Made by a program: the position numbers and the translations under genes | Source: Psychroflexus sp. ALD_RP9 | GTDB taxonomy: Bacteria > Bacteroidota > Bacteroidia > Flavobacteriales > Flavobacteriaceae | NCBI RefSeq assembly: GCF_017311165.1 | Contig: NZ_CP062973.1 | Coordinates: forward strand, 558,001 to 622,000 | Direction of reading: 5' to 3' | Length of the DNA: 64,000 nucleotides | The notes under the pieces: generated by a model | What the model saw: only the letters and a program-made list of their open reading frames with translations | Database searches by the model: none | Told to the model about the DNA's origin: nothing | In this document: positions 48,319 through 56,649 of the stretch, piece by piece | Layout: every line of letters begins with the position of its first letter | How positions within the stretch are numbered: position 1 is the first letter of the stretch

Positions 48319-49071
48319 TTACTTAAATCGTTTCAATTTTTCTTTAGTAAAACTAGATAAAACTAATTTACCGCTAATCTTGGCACGCTCTATTAGTAAT
48401 TGGTCCCAATCTTCTGTACCTCTCCAAAACATTTGTTTCATGTGTTTCACTGCTTCAGGATTATAAGCACATAAATTTTGAGCAAATTTGTTAACTGCTT
48501 CATCAAGCTCTTCAGTAGTTTCAAAAACTTTAGTAAATAAGCCCTTTTGGAGTGCCCAATTTGGTGAATAGAAAGTATTAGCATCTATGGCAATTTGAGA
48601 CATACCACTAACGCCAATTTTCCTTTGTACTGCAGGACCAACCACAAATGGACCTATACCCAGATTGAGTTCACTAAGCTTGATAGAAGCATATTTTGTA
48701 GCCATACAATAATCCATTGATGAAGCTAAGCCAACACCGCCTCCAACAGTTTTTCCTTGTACACGACCAATAATAAATTTTGGACATTTACGCATGGCGT
48801 TAATTACATTTGCAAAACCACTAAAAAAAGCTTCGCCTTCTGTTTCGTTTTGAATTGATATGAGTTCTTTAAAGCTTGCGCCGGCACAAAAAGTTCTATC
48901 ACCGCCTGATTTTAAAATAATAACTAATACATCATCGTTTTGACCAGTCTCAGTAATTGTATCAGCTAATTTTGCTAGTATATCGCTCGGCAACGAGTTA
49001 TGAGCTGGGTGAAAAAATTCAATCGTTGCTATTTGTTTTTCTATTTTGCTAGTTACATATGCTTGAGTCAT
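48319..49071 (-). CDS. Enoyl-CoA hydratase/isomerase family protein, PaaF-like
   Basis: This 250-residue crotonase-fold protein lies between paaZ and paaY. The oxyanion-hole region is FCAGASFKEL near 61-70. The second catalytic glutamate is present (E134 in KLSELNLGIG). The first, usually in GGGCELA, is glycine here (G114 in GGGVGLASSMD), so hydratase activity is uncertain. Position in the pathway suggests the PaaF step (hydration of 2,3-dehydroadipyl-CoA), but an isomerase or methylglutaconyl-CoA hydratase-like enzyme is possible. Confidence 0.75.
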   Translation of the reverse strand: MTQAYVTSKIEKQIATIEFFHPAHNSLPSDILAKLADTITETGQNDDVLVIILKSGGDRTFCAGASFKELISIQNETEGEAFFSGFANVINAMRKCPKFIIGRVQGKTVGGGVGLASSMDYCMATKYASIKLSELNLGIGPFVVGPAVQRKIGVSGMSQIAIDANTFYSPNWALQKGLFTKVFETTEELDEAVNKFAQNLCAYNPEAVKHMKQMFWRGTEDWDQLLIERAKISGKLVLSSFTKEKLKRFK

Positions 49072-49082
49072 AATTAAAATTT

Positions 49083-51620
49083 TTATAATAAATTAAATTG
49101 TTCAAAGTGGTGATTAAAATGCTTACGATTTAAAAGCTTCCACTCAAAAGCTGTCAAATTACCAAAAACTGCATTCTTTGTAGCAGCATCTGGATTTTCT
49201 CTAAAAAATATTTCATAAGCTTTATAAGCTTCCAAAAGTGCATTTTTGGCTTCATCTAAATTATCATGTCTCAAAGTCTCTAATTGATTCTCCTTCATGA
49301 GAGGCATTTTGTAGCCTCTGGGCATTTTCTTATAATCATATAAGGTTTCTTGAACTTTGTCAATGTGTTCTTCAGGGGTGACAACTTCAAAATCTGAAAT
49401 TTCTCCAGTGGCCATGCGAAGTCCTACTTCTAGATGTTCCACCATATGTTGAGGTGTCATCATACCCCATTTAGCCTCAGATTCTTCGGTTAATCTATTT
49501 AGTCTGTTTTCTATAAAGTCTTTATTAACTTCATGAAAGGTGTTTTGTTTTTTCTGAACCATAGTCAAAATGGTAGCAATGGCTACTAAAGCTTCTTGTT
49601 CTTCATCTTCAGTTTCTGGAATATTTCCTTCAGTTACGTTGGTATCAAAAACCTCAACATACCATTTTACAATACCACTTGGCAATTCTTTTCCTTTTTG
49701 GTCTCGATCGACTTTCTCCTTGCAGGTCAAGCGAACATGAATTGTATCATTATGGTAAAGCGGTCTTAAGAAACGAATTTCTTCTAAACCGTAATTAGCC
49801 GCTACTGGTCCTTTATTCGGATACACAAATAATCCTGCCGCTGCTGAAATGATGAAATAACCGTGTGCGGTTCGTTGTTTAAAAATACTCCCTTCAAGTG
49901 AAGTGATATCGGTATGCGCATAAAAATGATCCCAAGTTAAGTTTCCGAAATTAATAATATCTGTATCAGTTAAAGTTCGGTTATGGGTTTTTAAGGACAT
50001 GCCTGGCTGAATATCATCCCAGTGATAAGCAAATGGATGTTTCTCTGCTTCTTTATATTGGGCATTAGGTTGATAAATACCCGTAATCTCTGTTAAAGTA
50101 GAAGGACTTCCCTGAATCGCACAACGTTGCATAAAATGTTTTATACCACGTTTGCCTCCCATTTCTTCGCCACCGCCAGCACGTCCTGGTCCGCCGTGAA
50201 CTAAATTTGGTAATGGCGAACCATGACCAGTACTTTGTTTAGCAGATTCGCGATTAATGCTTAAAATTCTTCCATGATGCGATGCGGCTTGAATAGTATA
50301 GTCACGTGCAATCCTATCATCATTAGTAAAAATAGAACTCACCAACGAGCCTTTCCCTTTTTTAGAGAGTTGAATGGCTTCATCAAGGGTTTTGTATGGC
50401 ATCAAGGTACTTACAGGACCAAAAGCTTCGGTTACGTGTACGGCTTCATTTTTAAAGGGTTGATCTTCACGCATTAGAATTGGTTTGATAAAAGCGCCTT
50501 TTTCAAACTCAGCATTAATGATTTCAGTAGAATTGAAATCGCCATAAACAATCTCTGCTGTTTTTGAAATTTTACTCACAGCCTCTTGCACTGCTTTTAC
50601 TTGCTTTTTATCAATTAAGCTTCCCATACGTACTTCTTTTAATCGTGGATCACCCAAAGTAACCTTATCTAAAGCTTTACCTAAAGCTATTTGAACATCT
50701 TCCATTAAATGCTCAGGGACAATAGCACGGCGTATAGCAGTACATTTTTGCCCGCATTTCACAGTCATTTCATTGCGTACTTCACGAATAAATAAATTGA
50801 ATTCTGGTGTACCTGGTACGGCATCTTCGCCTAAAATACATGCATTCAATGAATCAGCTTCCATAGTAAAAGGCACAGATTCTTCCAGTAATCGCGGATG
50901 ATTTTTAAGAAGTTTCCCTGTTGAGGCTGATCCAGTGAAGGTGACAATATCTTGAGATTCTACGCTTTCTAAAATCGTTTTCTCAGTTCCTGAAATTAAC
51001 TGTAATGCACCTTCTGGTAAAATTCCTGATGCAATAATTTCTTTTACCACCGCTTCGGTTAAATAAGCCGATTGCGGAGCTGGCAAAACAACGGCAGGAA
51101 CGCCAGCCATCCAGTTTACTGCACATTTTTCAAGCATACCCCAAACCGGAAAATTAAAAGCATTAATATGAATGGCAACACCTTCTTTAGGAACCAAAAT
51201 ATGATGTGCCATAAAGCGACCACCTCTAGATAAATCGATAGGATCACCTTCTACATCAAAAGGTTGGTTTGGAAATAGCTTTCTTAAGGATGCATTAGCA
51301 AACAAATTACCAAAACCACCGTCGATATCGAACCAAGAATCCATTTTAGTGGCGCCTGTTCTGTAGCTTAATTCATAAAAAGCTTTTTTCTTTTTTTGAA
51401 GGTAAAATGCCAAAGATTTCAACATATTTCCTCGCTCTTGAAATGTCATTTTACGTAAGGCTTCGCCTTTTTCTCTTCCATAGGCCAAAACTTCAGGGAT
51501 GTTAAAACCATCAACATTTATAGATGTGAACTGTTCACCAGTTATAGAATCATAAATTGGCTGGCCTTCGCCTTTTCCGCTTGTCCATTGGCCTTGTATG
51601 TAACTTTGTGTAGTTTGCAT
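49083..51620 (-). CDS. paaZ: PaaZ, oxepin-CoA hydrolase / 3-oxo-5,6-dehydrosuberyl-CoA semialdehyde dehydrogenase, with a C-terminal DUF1569-like extension
   Basis: The 845-residue protein is much longer than E. coli PaaZ (681). An ALDH domain at about 1-520 has base E254 and nucleophile C293 (GQKCTAIRR), two residues offset from E. coli E256 and C295. A MaoC-type hydratase domain at about 540-680 (TWDHFYAHTD, FKQRTAHGYFIISAAAGLF) opens the oxepin ring. An extension at 695-845 resembles DUF1569/DinB: HMVEH (725-729) and KHFNHHFEQF (833-842). Its role in PaaZ is unknown. Confidence 0.93.
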   Translation of the reverse strand: MQTTQSYIQGQWTSGKGEGQPIYDSITGEQFTSINVDGFNIPEVLAYGREKGEALRKMTFQERGNMLKSLAFYLQKKKKAFYELSYRTGATKMDSWFDIDGGFGNLFANASLRKLFPNQPFDVEGDPIDLSRGGRFMAHHILVPKEGVAIHINAFNFPVWGMLEKCAVNWMAGVPAVVLPAPQSAYLTEAVVKEIIASGILPEGALQLISGTEKTILESVESQDIVTFTGSASTGKLLKNHPRLLEESVPFTMEADSLNACILGEDAVPGTPEFNLFIREVRNEMTVKCGQKCTAIRRAIVPEHLMEDVQIALGKALDKVTLGDPRLKEVRMGSLIDKKQVKAVQEAVSKISKTAEIVYGDFNSTEIINAEFEKGAFIKPILMREDQPFKNEAVHVTEAFGPVSTLMPYKTLDEAIQLSKKGKGSLVSSIFTNDDRIARDYTIQAASHHGRILSINRESAKQSTGHGSPLPNLVHGGPGRAGGGEEMGGKRGIKHFMQRCAIQGSPSTLTEITGIYQPNAQYKEAEKHPFAYHWDDIQPGMSLKTHNRTLTDTDIINFGNLTWDHFYAHTDITSLEGSIFKQRTAHGYFIISAAAGLFVYPNKGPVAANYGLEEIRFLRPLYHNDTIHVRLTCKEKVDRDQKGKELPSGIVKWYVEVFDTNVTEGNIPETEDEEQEALVAIATILTMVQKKQNTFHEVNKDFIENRLNRLTEESEAKWGMMTPQHMVEHLEVGLRMATGEISDFEVVTPEEHIDKVQETLYDYKKMPRGYKMPLMKENQLETLRHDNLDEAKNALLEAYKAYEIFFRENPDAATKNAVFGNLTAFEWKLLNRKHFNHHFEQFNLL

Positions 51621-51671
51621 GATAATTGGAGTTCTTTTTTAAATTTGATTTATTCTGATCATAGATTATTT

Positions 51672-52877
51672 TTAACTGACGTTTTCAATAACAGCTGCAT
51701 ATCCTTGGCCAACTCCAACACACATTGTAACCAAAGCATATTTTTTATTAGTGAGCTTAAGTTGTAATGCAGCCGTATGAGCTAACCTTGCACCTGTAAC
51801 GCCAAGTGGATGACCTATTGCAATGGCGCCTCCATTAGGGTTAAGTCGCTGATCATTATCTTTTAATCCCCAAGCCCTAATACAAGCTAGAGATTGTGCA
51901 GCAAAAGCTTCATTTAGTTCTATAACATCCATATCTTCCATACTTAAGCCTGCTTTTCGTAAAGCTTTGTTAGAGGCTTCAACAGGACCGATGCCCATAA
52001 TCCTTGGTTCTACACCAACTACGGCTGAACTTAAAATTTTAGCCATAGGTTTTAAATTATACTTTTCGACAGCATTTTGAGAGGCCACTATTGTCGCTGC
52101 TGCACCATCATTTAAACCAGAAGAATTACCGGCGGTAACGCTCCCATCTTTGCGAAAGGCTGGACGTAATTTACCGAGAACTTCAAGTTTTGTCTGTGGC
52201 TTGATAAATTCATCTTGAGCAAAAACTAAATCTTCTTGCTTTCGACGTGGAATATTAACTGCCACAATTTCTTGAGCTAATCTTCCATTTTCCTGAGCTT
52301 TGGATGCCTTCATTTGAGAATTATAAGCGAATTGATCTTGATCTTCACGTGAGATTTTATGAATATCTACTAAATTTTCAGCGGTCATACCCATACCATC
52401 TGTGCCGTACATTTCATGCATTTTTGGGTTAACAAATCGCCAACCAAAACTTGTATCGTACATTTTTGCGTCGTTACCATACGCTGAAGATGGTTTTGCA
52501 ATAGCATAAGGACCACGTGTCATATGTTCAACTCCACCAGCTATAAATACATCGCCATCGCCTGCTTTAATAGCACGATTAGCGTGAATAATCGCTGAAA
52601 GTCCGCTACTACACAAACGATTAACGGTTTCACCAGGCACCGAATGTGGTAGGCCTGCTAATAAAGCACACATTCTGGCAACATTTCGGTTATCTTCACC
52701 TGCTTGATTAGCACAGCCAAGAATAACATCGTCGTAGGCATCACTTGGAATATCAGGGTTTCTCTCTAAAATTTCTTTTATAACTAAGGCTCCTAAATCA
52801 TCTGTTCTAACAGGTGAAAGTGTACCTTTATAGTTTCCGATTGGTGTTCGGATTCCGTCTATGATGAATGTATCCAT
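51672..52877 (-). CDS. paaJ: 3-oxoadipyl-CoA / acetyl-CoA acetyltransferase-type thiolase
   Basis: The 401-residue thiolase equals E. coli PaaJ in length. The acylated cysteine lies in NRLCSSGLSAII near 88-91, with GGVEHMTRGPYA, and the C-terminal motifs are NPNGGAIAIGHPLGVTG and ALVTMCVGVGQGYA. It cleaves 3-oxoadipyl-CoA to succinyl-CoA and acetyl-CoA and may also act on 3-oxo-5,6-dehydrosuberyl-CoA. It starts the second half of the cluster, just after a hairpin at 52892-52921. Confidence 0.92.
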   Translation of the reverse strand: MDTFIIDGIRTPIGNYKGTLSPVRTDDLGALVIKEILERNPDIPSDAYDDVILGCANQAGEDNRNVARMCALLAGLPHSVPGETVNRLCSSGLSAIIHANRAIKAGDGDVFIAGGVEHMTRGPYAIAKPSSAYGNDAKMYDTSFGWRFVNPKMHEMYGTDGMGMTAENLVDIHKISREDQDQFAYNSQMKASKAQENGRLAQEIVAVNIPRRKQEDLVFAQDEFIKPQTKLEVLGKLRPAFRKDGSVTAGNSSGLNDGAAATIVASQNAVEKYNLKPMAKILSSAVVGVEPRIMGIGPVEASNKALRKAGLSMEDMDVIELNEAFAAQSLACIRAWGLKDNDQRLNPNGGAIAIGHPLGVTGARLAHTAALQLKLTNKKYALVTMCVGVGQGYAAVIENVS

Positions 52878-52891
52878 AAGTTTAAAAATTT

Positions 52892-52921
52892 AAAGCACCA
52901 ATTTAAAAAAATTGATGCTTT
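52892..52921 (-). terminator. Hairpin between the lipoprotein gene and paaJ
   Basis: AAAGCACCAATT (52892-52903) pairs with AATTGATGCTTT (52910-52921) with one mismatch. On the minus strand a T-containing stretch follows. It lies 15 bases upstream of the paaJ start, so it may act as a partial terminator or affect paaJ translation. Confidence 0.5.
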
Positions 52922-52946
52922 AATTAAGGCTACATTAGAAATAAAA

Positions 52947-53504
52947 TCAATTATAATTGTAATAGCGTTGAAAAAATTTGTGTTTTCGCATTAGACTGAT
53001 CTTTTTTTCATTTTGCAATTCTTTATTTTTCCACTTCTGATTTACAATTCTATTATAGTTTTTCTCGTAAAATGCTTTTTCAATTTCCATGAGCTTTTCT
53101 TCACTAAAACAGTCTTCACAGGACCTAAGTAAAGTGTAAAAATTTGTAATGTTAGCAACATTTTGGTCTAAGCCTAGTTGCTCATTAATATAAAAAAATT
53201 TATTTTTACTATCACTTGATTCAGCCAAGCCATGTTTCATCATCATATAAAAGCCTAAATGTTTGATGTTTTGTTCATTTGAAGCTAAAATTTTATCTTT
53301 ATAGAACTCTTCAATTTCATTTAAGCTAACATCCGATTTATTTGTTATTAAAAAAAGTTGGCTCTTTAAATCTTCAAAATCTGTATTTTCTTTATTTCCA
53401 GAGTTTTTATTATTACCTGTTAAATCATTAATTTCATTACTATTTTCAGTGCAAGCAAAAAATAGAGTTGACATTAACAATATGACTAAAAATTTAATCT
53501 TCAT
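52947..53504 (-). CDS. Hypothetical lipoprotein inside the paa cluster
   Basis: I do not recognise this 185-residue protein. The lipoprotein signal is MKIKFLVILLMSTLFFAC (Cys18). The Asn/Lys/Glu-rich linker (about 20-45) is followed by an all-helical region with a CxxC (SCEDC near 128-132). The tail is basic and aromatic (HKFFQRYYNYN). It sits between paaI and paaJ with a small Cys-rich gene 17 bases upstream, so the two form their own unit. No paa-like function is evident. Confidence 0.65.
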   Translation of the reverse strand: MKIKFLVILLMSTLFFACTENSNEINDLTGNNKNSGNKENTDFEDLKSQLFLITNKSDVSLNEIEEFYKDKILASNEQNIKHLGFYMMMKHGLAESSDSKNKFFYINEQLGLDQNVANITNFYTLLRSCEDCFSEEKLMEIEKAFYEKNYNRIVNQKWKNKELQNEKKISLMRKHKFFQRYYNYN

Positions 53505-53521
53505 AATTATCTAATTTAAAA

Positions 53522-53776
53522 TTAAGCATTAAAACAACATGCTCTCTGAGCGTCTGCACCTAGCATCTCTTTAAAACCAACAACTTCCCAAGTACCGCTC
53601 TCACTATACTCGTACAGTGTTAAAAAACCTATACCTGTTGCTGTTCCAGAGCAACATCCTTTATCACCTTTTACCTCATAGTCGTAAAGTCCTACTTCAA
53701 ACGAACCGCAAGTACATTCTTTAGAGTAGGTATTTACAAAAGAAATTAACATTAAAGCTAAAACTAAACGTTTCAT
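53522..53776 (-). CDS. Small secreted cysteine-rich protein
   Basis: The 84-residue protein has a signal peptide (MKRLVLALMLISFVNTYS, about 18-20 residues). The remainder carries six cysteines as C-x-C (ECTCGS), CC (KGCCSG) and CC (RACCFNA), enough for three disulfides, and many Gly, Tyr and Glu residues. I do not recognise a family. It precedes the hypothetical lipoprotein. Translated codon use looks ordinary and no frameshift is seen. Confidence 0.6.
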   Translation of the reverse strand: MKRLVLALMLISFVNTYSKECTCGSFEVGLYDYEVKGDKGCCSGTATGIGFLTLYEYSESGTWEVVGFKEMLGADAQRACCFNA

Positions 53777-53885
53777 AATTTATTATTTTTTGATAAACTG
53801 AAAATAATTGTATTTTACATCCTAGCAGATGATTTTCTAGACTAACAACTAGTAAAGCTCAACGAAAACACCTAAATTTGTAATT

Positions 53886-53957
53886 CTGATGTAGAATGTA
53901 AGTACTTTCTAACATTCGCGACGAGAGCCTCTAACTTTTAAGGGCTTTCTCTTTTTT
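53886..53957 (+). ncRNA. Candidate small RNA on the plus strand
   Basis: A TAAATTTG -7 box (53873-53880) precedes this stretch. It contains a small hairpin (GAATGT near 53894 with ACATTC near 53912) and ends in a GC-containing hairpin GAGAGCC (53923-53929) with GGCTTTCTC (53943-53951, two-base bulge), followed by six T. All flanking genes are on the minus strand, so a plus-strand terminator here has no coding gene to serve. No -33 element is visible. Confidence 0.3.
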
Positions 53958-54140
53958 AATAAGCTTAGAACATTAACATGGTTTTAAATATTTGTTAATA
54001 AACCAAATTTAAAAAAAAAAACAAGTAAGCTCCAAATGAGACTAAAATCTCAATTTTACAAACCATTATAATATTTAAATACAGCTTAATACATTTTCAC
54101 TTTTCCTCTAGGCTTTATTTTTTTTATACGAATCAATCAA

Positions 54141-54160
54141 AGGCAAAAAGAGGTTTGCCT
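54141..54160 (-). terminator. Hairpin after paaI, possible weak terminator
   Basis: AGGCAAA (54141-54147) pairs perfectly with TTTGCCT (54154-54160) around a 6-nt loop. On the minus strand it lies 18 bases past the paaI stop. The following TTTGATT is a poor T-tract. Confidence 0.45.
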
Positions 54161-54177
54161 CATTATTTAAATTGGTC

Positions 54178-54606
54178 TCATACCCAATTTTTACTTGTGC
54201 GGTAAACCACACCTTTAAATAATGCGACAAGTTCTTGTTCTTTTTTTATGTGGACGGTTTGAAATCCAAGTTTGTTCTTAGTAATTTCAACACTTGTTTC
54301 TGCGGTAATGTAATCGCCTTCCTCTAAAGCTTCTATATGATTAATTGAGGTTTCTATAGACACAGCAAACTTTCCGTAAGTGTTGGCAGCAAAACCAAAA
54401 GCTGTATCTGCTAAAGCATAGGTAATTGCACCGTGAGCTTTTTGCATGGAGTTAAGTAAATCTTTTCTGATACGGAGTCCTAACTTGCAGTAACCTAGTT
54501 TAACTTCTATAATTTCAACTCCTAACCATGTGCTGAAGGCATCTTGAGATAGCATTTTATGCGGGATATCTTCAGGTTTAAGTGTGCTATGTGATGAATT
54601 TTGCAT
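54178..54606 (-). CDS. paaI: PaaI, hotdog-fold phenylacetyl/hydroxyphenylacetyl-CoA thioesterase
   Basis: ATG at 54606 (MQNSSHSTLKPEDIPHKML) gives 142 residues, the E. coli PaaI size. An upstream in-frame start at 54750 lies inside paaH and is rejected. The hotdog thioesterase motif MQKAHGAITYALADTAFGFAANTYG carries the catalytic aspartate, and EALEEGDYITAETSVEI follows. It hydrolyses stalled CoA thioesters to free CoA. The start is 4 bases after the paaH stop. Confidence 0.9.
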   Translation of the reverse strand: MQNSSHSTLKPEDIPHKMLSQDAFSTWLGVEIIEVKLGYCKLGLRIRKDLLNSMQKAHGAITYALADTAFGFAANTYGKFAVSIETSINHIEALEEGDYITAETSVEITKNKLGFQTVHIKKEQELVALFKGVVYRTSKNWV

Positions 54607-54610
54607 CGAT

Positions 54611-55792
54611 TTATAGTTGAAATTGTTTCGATTGAGCTTGAAGTTGACGAAGCATTGGTGAACATCTATAACGATCTTCTCTATACATGTTATAAAGCGC
54701 ATCCATTTGCTCAACACACCAATCAATCCCTTTATCATTTGCCCAAGCAAGTAAACCTTTAGGATAATTAACGCCTTTAGTCATAGCTAGGTCTATATCT
54801 TTTGCTGAAGCAATGTTTAAAAATAAGGCATCTGCAGCTTCGTTAATAAGCATCACTAACACACGATTAAATATAGCTTCACCAAGCTTTTCGTCTTTAA
54901 GTGGCTCGGTAGGTTTTGCACTTTCATTATAGTCATAAAATCCTCTGCCAGATTTTTTTCCAAGATAACCCGCTTCGGCGTGACGTTTTTGAGTAAAAGA
55001 TGGTTTATAACGCGGGTCAAAATAAAACGCTTTAAAAACAGTTTCTGTAACGGTATAGTTAACATCATTCCCGATAAAATCCATCAACTGAAACGGTCCC
55101 ATTTTAAATTTACCAAAGTGCTTTAAGGCCCAATCGATGGTTGCGAAACCTTGGGTATTTTGCGGTAAACCGCCAAAAGACTCTTCATAAATTCTTAGTG
55201 ATTCGCCGTAGAAAGGTCTGGCAACTCGATTAACTATAAATCCGGGAGTATCTTTAGCTTTTACTGGTACCTTTTTCCAATCTAGCATTAATTGGTAGAC
55301 TAGCTCAAATATTTCAGGGTTGGTTTGAACTGCAGGAATTACTTCAACTAGTGGCATTAACGGTGCTGGATTAAAAAAATGCAAACCTAAACAACGTTCA
55401 GGTTTATTTAAGCAAGATGCTATTGAAGCTATAGATAATGACGATGTATTTGAAGCTAAAATACATTTCTCACTGACCAAGTTTTCTAATTGTGTAAATA
55501 CCTCTTTCTTTACATTTATGTTTTCAATTATAGCCTCTACAACTAGATCTGCTGAAGCCATATCATCAATTGAAGTTGTGTATGTAATCAGTGATGTTAT
55601 ACTAGATTTTTTTTCTTCAGAAATTCGGTTTTTTTCTACTAAACGAGTTAGTATTTTTTCGAGTTTTTCTTTGCTTTTTGATAATGCTTCAGTTTGTTTA
55701 TCAAAAATATAAACGTTTGAATTTGCAGTAGCTGCAATTTGAGCAATTCCACTACCCATTGTTCCAGCTCCGATTATTCCTATTGTCTTCAT
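54611..55792 (-). CDS. paaH: PaaH, 3-hydroxyadipyl-CoA dehydrogenase
   Basis: The 393-residue member of the 3-hydroxyacyl-CoA dehydrogenase family has the NAD-binding GxGxxG motif in GIIGAGTMGSGIAQIAA at the N-terminus. The catalytic region LGLHFFNPAPLMPLVEVIP contains His in the 3HCDH signature, followed by TPGFIVNRVARPFYGESLRIYEE and a second C-terminal helical domain. It is shorter than E. coli PaaH (475). It oxidises 3-hydroxyadipyl-CoA to 3-oxoadipyl-CoA. It is 2 bases after paaG. Confidence 0.92.
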   Translation of the reverse strand: MKTIGIIGAGTMGSGIAQIAATANSNVYIFDKQTEALSKSKEKLEKILTRLVEKNRISEEKKSSITSLITYTTSIDDMASADLVVEAIIENINVKKEVFTQLENLVSEKCILASNTSSLSIASIASCLNKPERCLGLHFFNPAPLMPLVEVIPAVQTNPEIFELVYQLMLDWKKVPVKAKDTPGFIVNRVARPFYGESLRIYEESFGGLPQNTQGFATIDWALKHFGKFKMGPFQLMDFIGNDVNYTVTETVFKAFYFDPRYKPSFTQKRHAEAGYLGKKSGRGFYDYNESAKPTEPLKDEKLGEAIFNRVLVMLINEAADALFLNIASAKDIDLAMTKGVNYPKGLLAWANDKGIDWCVEQMDALYNMYREDRYRCSPMLRQLQAQSKQFQL

Positions 55793-55794
55793 TT

Positions 55795-56577
55795 TTACTT
55801 TCCTTTAAATTTAGGGGTTCTTTTTTCCATAAATGCAGTTACACCTTCGTTATAATCTTGTGTTTGAGCAGATGCAATTTGGTATTCAGACTCAATTGCT
55901 AATTGTTCTTCTAAGGAATTACTAAAAGTTTTATTTAGTGCTTTTTTAGTAAAAGCTAAAGCTTTGGTAGGCATGCTAGCTAGTTTTTGAGCTAGATGAT
56001 CGACCTCATCTTTAAAGTTTTCAGGAGAGAAATATTTGTAAATCATCCCTATACGTTCAGCTTCATTTGCTTCAATTTTATCACCCAAAAGCGCTAAAGC
56101 GGATGCACGCTGAAAGCCGATTAGTCTGGGTAGAAAATAAGTACCTCCGCTATCTGGAATCAAGCCGATTTTTGAAAAAGCTTGAATGAAACTTGCCGTT
56201 TCTGAAGCAACTACAACATCACATGCTAAAGCTATATTAGCACCTGCACCGGCTGCAACACCGTTAACTGCTGCAATTACTGGAATTTCTATATTTCTGA
56301 TTCTTGTTATAATTGGGTTATAATGATCTTCTAAAATAGATTTAAAACCTGGATTTAATTCTGGATTAGTTACTTCTGCCAGGTCTTGTCCTGCACAAAA
56401 AGCTTTACCTTCTCCGGTCAAGACTATAGCTCGTGTGTGTTCATCTCTGATACAATCATCAAGTTGCTTTTGAAGCTCAAATGCCATTTCTTTGTTAAAA
56501 CTATTAAACTTTTCAGGGCGATTGAGCTTTAAGTAAGTTACTCCTTCTTTTTTTATATTAATTACAGTGTCTGACAT
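55795..56577 (-). CDS. paaG: PaaG, 1,2-epoxyphenylacetyl-CoA isomerase
   Basis: The 260-residue crotonase-family enzyme converts the ring epoxide to oxepin-CoA and shifts double bonds. It shows the oxyanion FCAGQDLAEVTNPE and the PaaG-type AFSKIGLIPDSGGTYFLPRLIG. The aspartate in IPDSGG is the residue used by PaaG in place of the classical glutamates; the usual first glutamate is Asn in GAGANIAL. A terminator-like hairpin separates it from paaD. Confidence 0.92.
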   Translation of the reverse strand: MSDTVINIKKEGVTYLKLNRPEKFNSFNKEMAFELQKQLDDCIRDEHTRAIVLTGEGKAFCAGQDLAEVTNPELNPGFKSILEDHYNPIITRIRNIEIPVIAAVNGVAAGAGANIALACDVVVASETASFIQAFSKIGLIPDSGGTYFLPRLIGFQRASALALLGDKIEANEAERIGMIYKYFSPENFKDEVDHLAQKLASMPTKALAFTKKALNKTFSNSLEEQLAIESEYQIASAQTQDYNEGVTAFMEKRTPKFKGK

Positions 56578-56617
56578 TTTAAAAATGATTGAGATTTAAG
56601 GTTGAAATATACAAAAA

Positions 56618-56639
56618 ATGACATCTAAACAATGTCATT
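56618..56639 (-). terminator. Terminator-like hairpin between paaD and paaG
   Basis: AATGACAT (56618-56625) pairs perfectly with ATGTCATT (56632-56639). On the minus strand this is 10 bases after the paaD stop and is followed by TTTTTTG. It is weak (8 bp, mostly AT), so partial termination inside the operon is likely. Confidence 0.55.
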
Positions 56640-56649
56640 AAAGGGATTG

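Larger units (their letters stand above)
53777..54177. other. 401-base intergenic region splitting the paa cluster
   Basis: This AT-rich gap without coding potential lies between paaI and the Cys-rich gene. It contains a plus-strand -7 box and terminator-like hairpin (candidate RNA, listed separately) and a small hairpin after paaI (54141-54160). The rest shows homopolymer-rich sequence and no other recognised signal. Confidence 0.6.

Noticed and set aside
53841..53856. Partial match to the paa palindrome (ACTAACAACTAGT)
   Set aside because: Only the left half matches; the right half differs and there is no -33/-7 pair in register, so I do not call a second operator.
54607..54750. Longer start for PaaI inside paaH
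   Set aside because: It would overlap paaH by 140 bases and add a region absent from the family; the ATG at 54606 gives the correct size.
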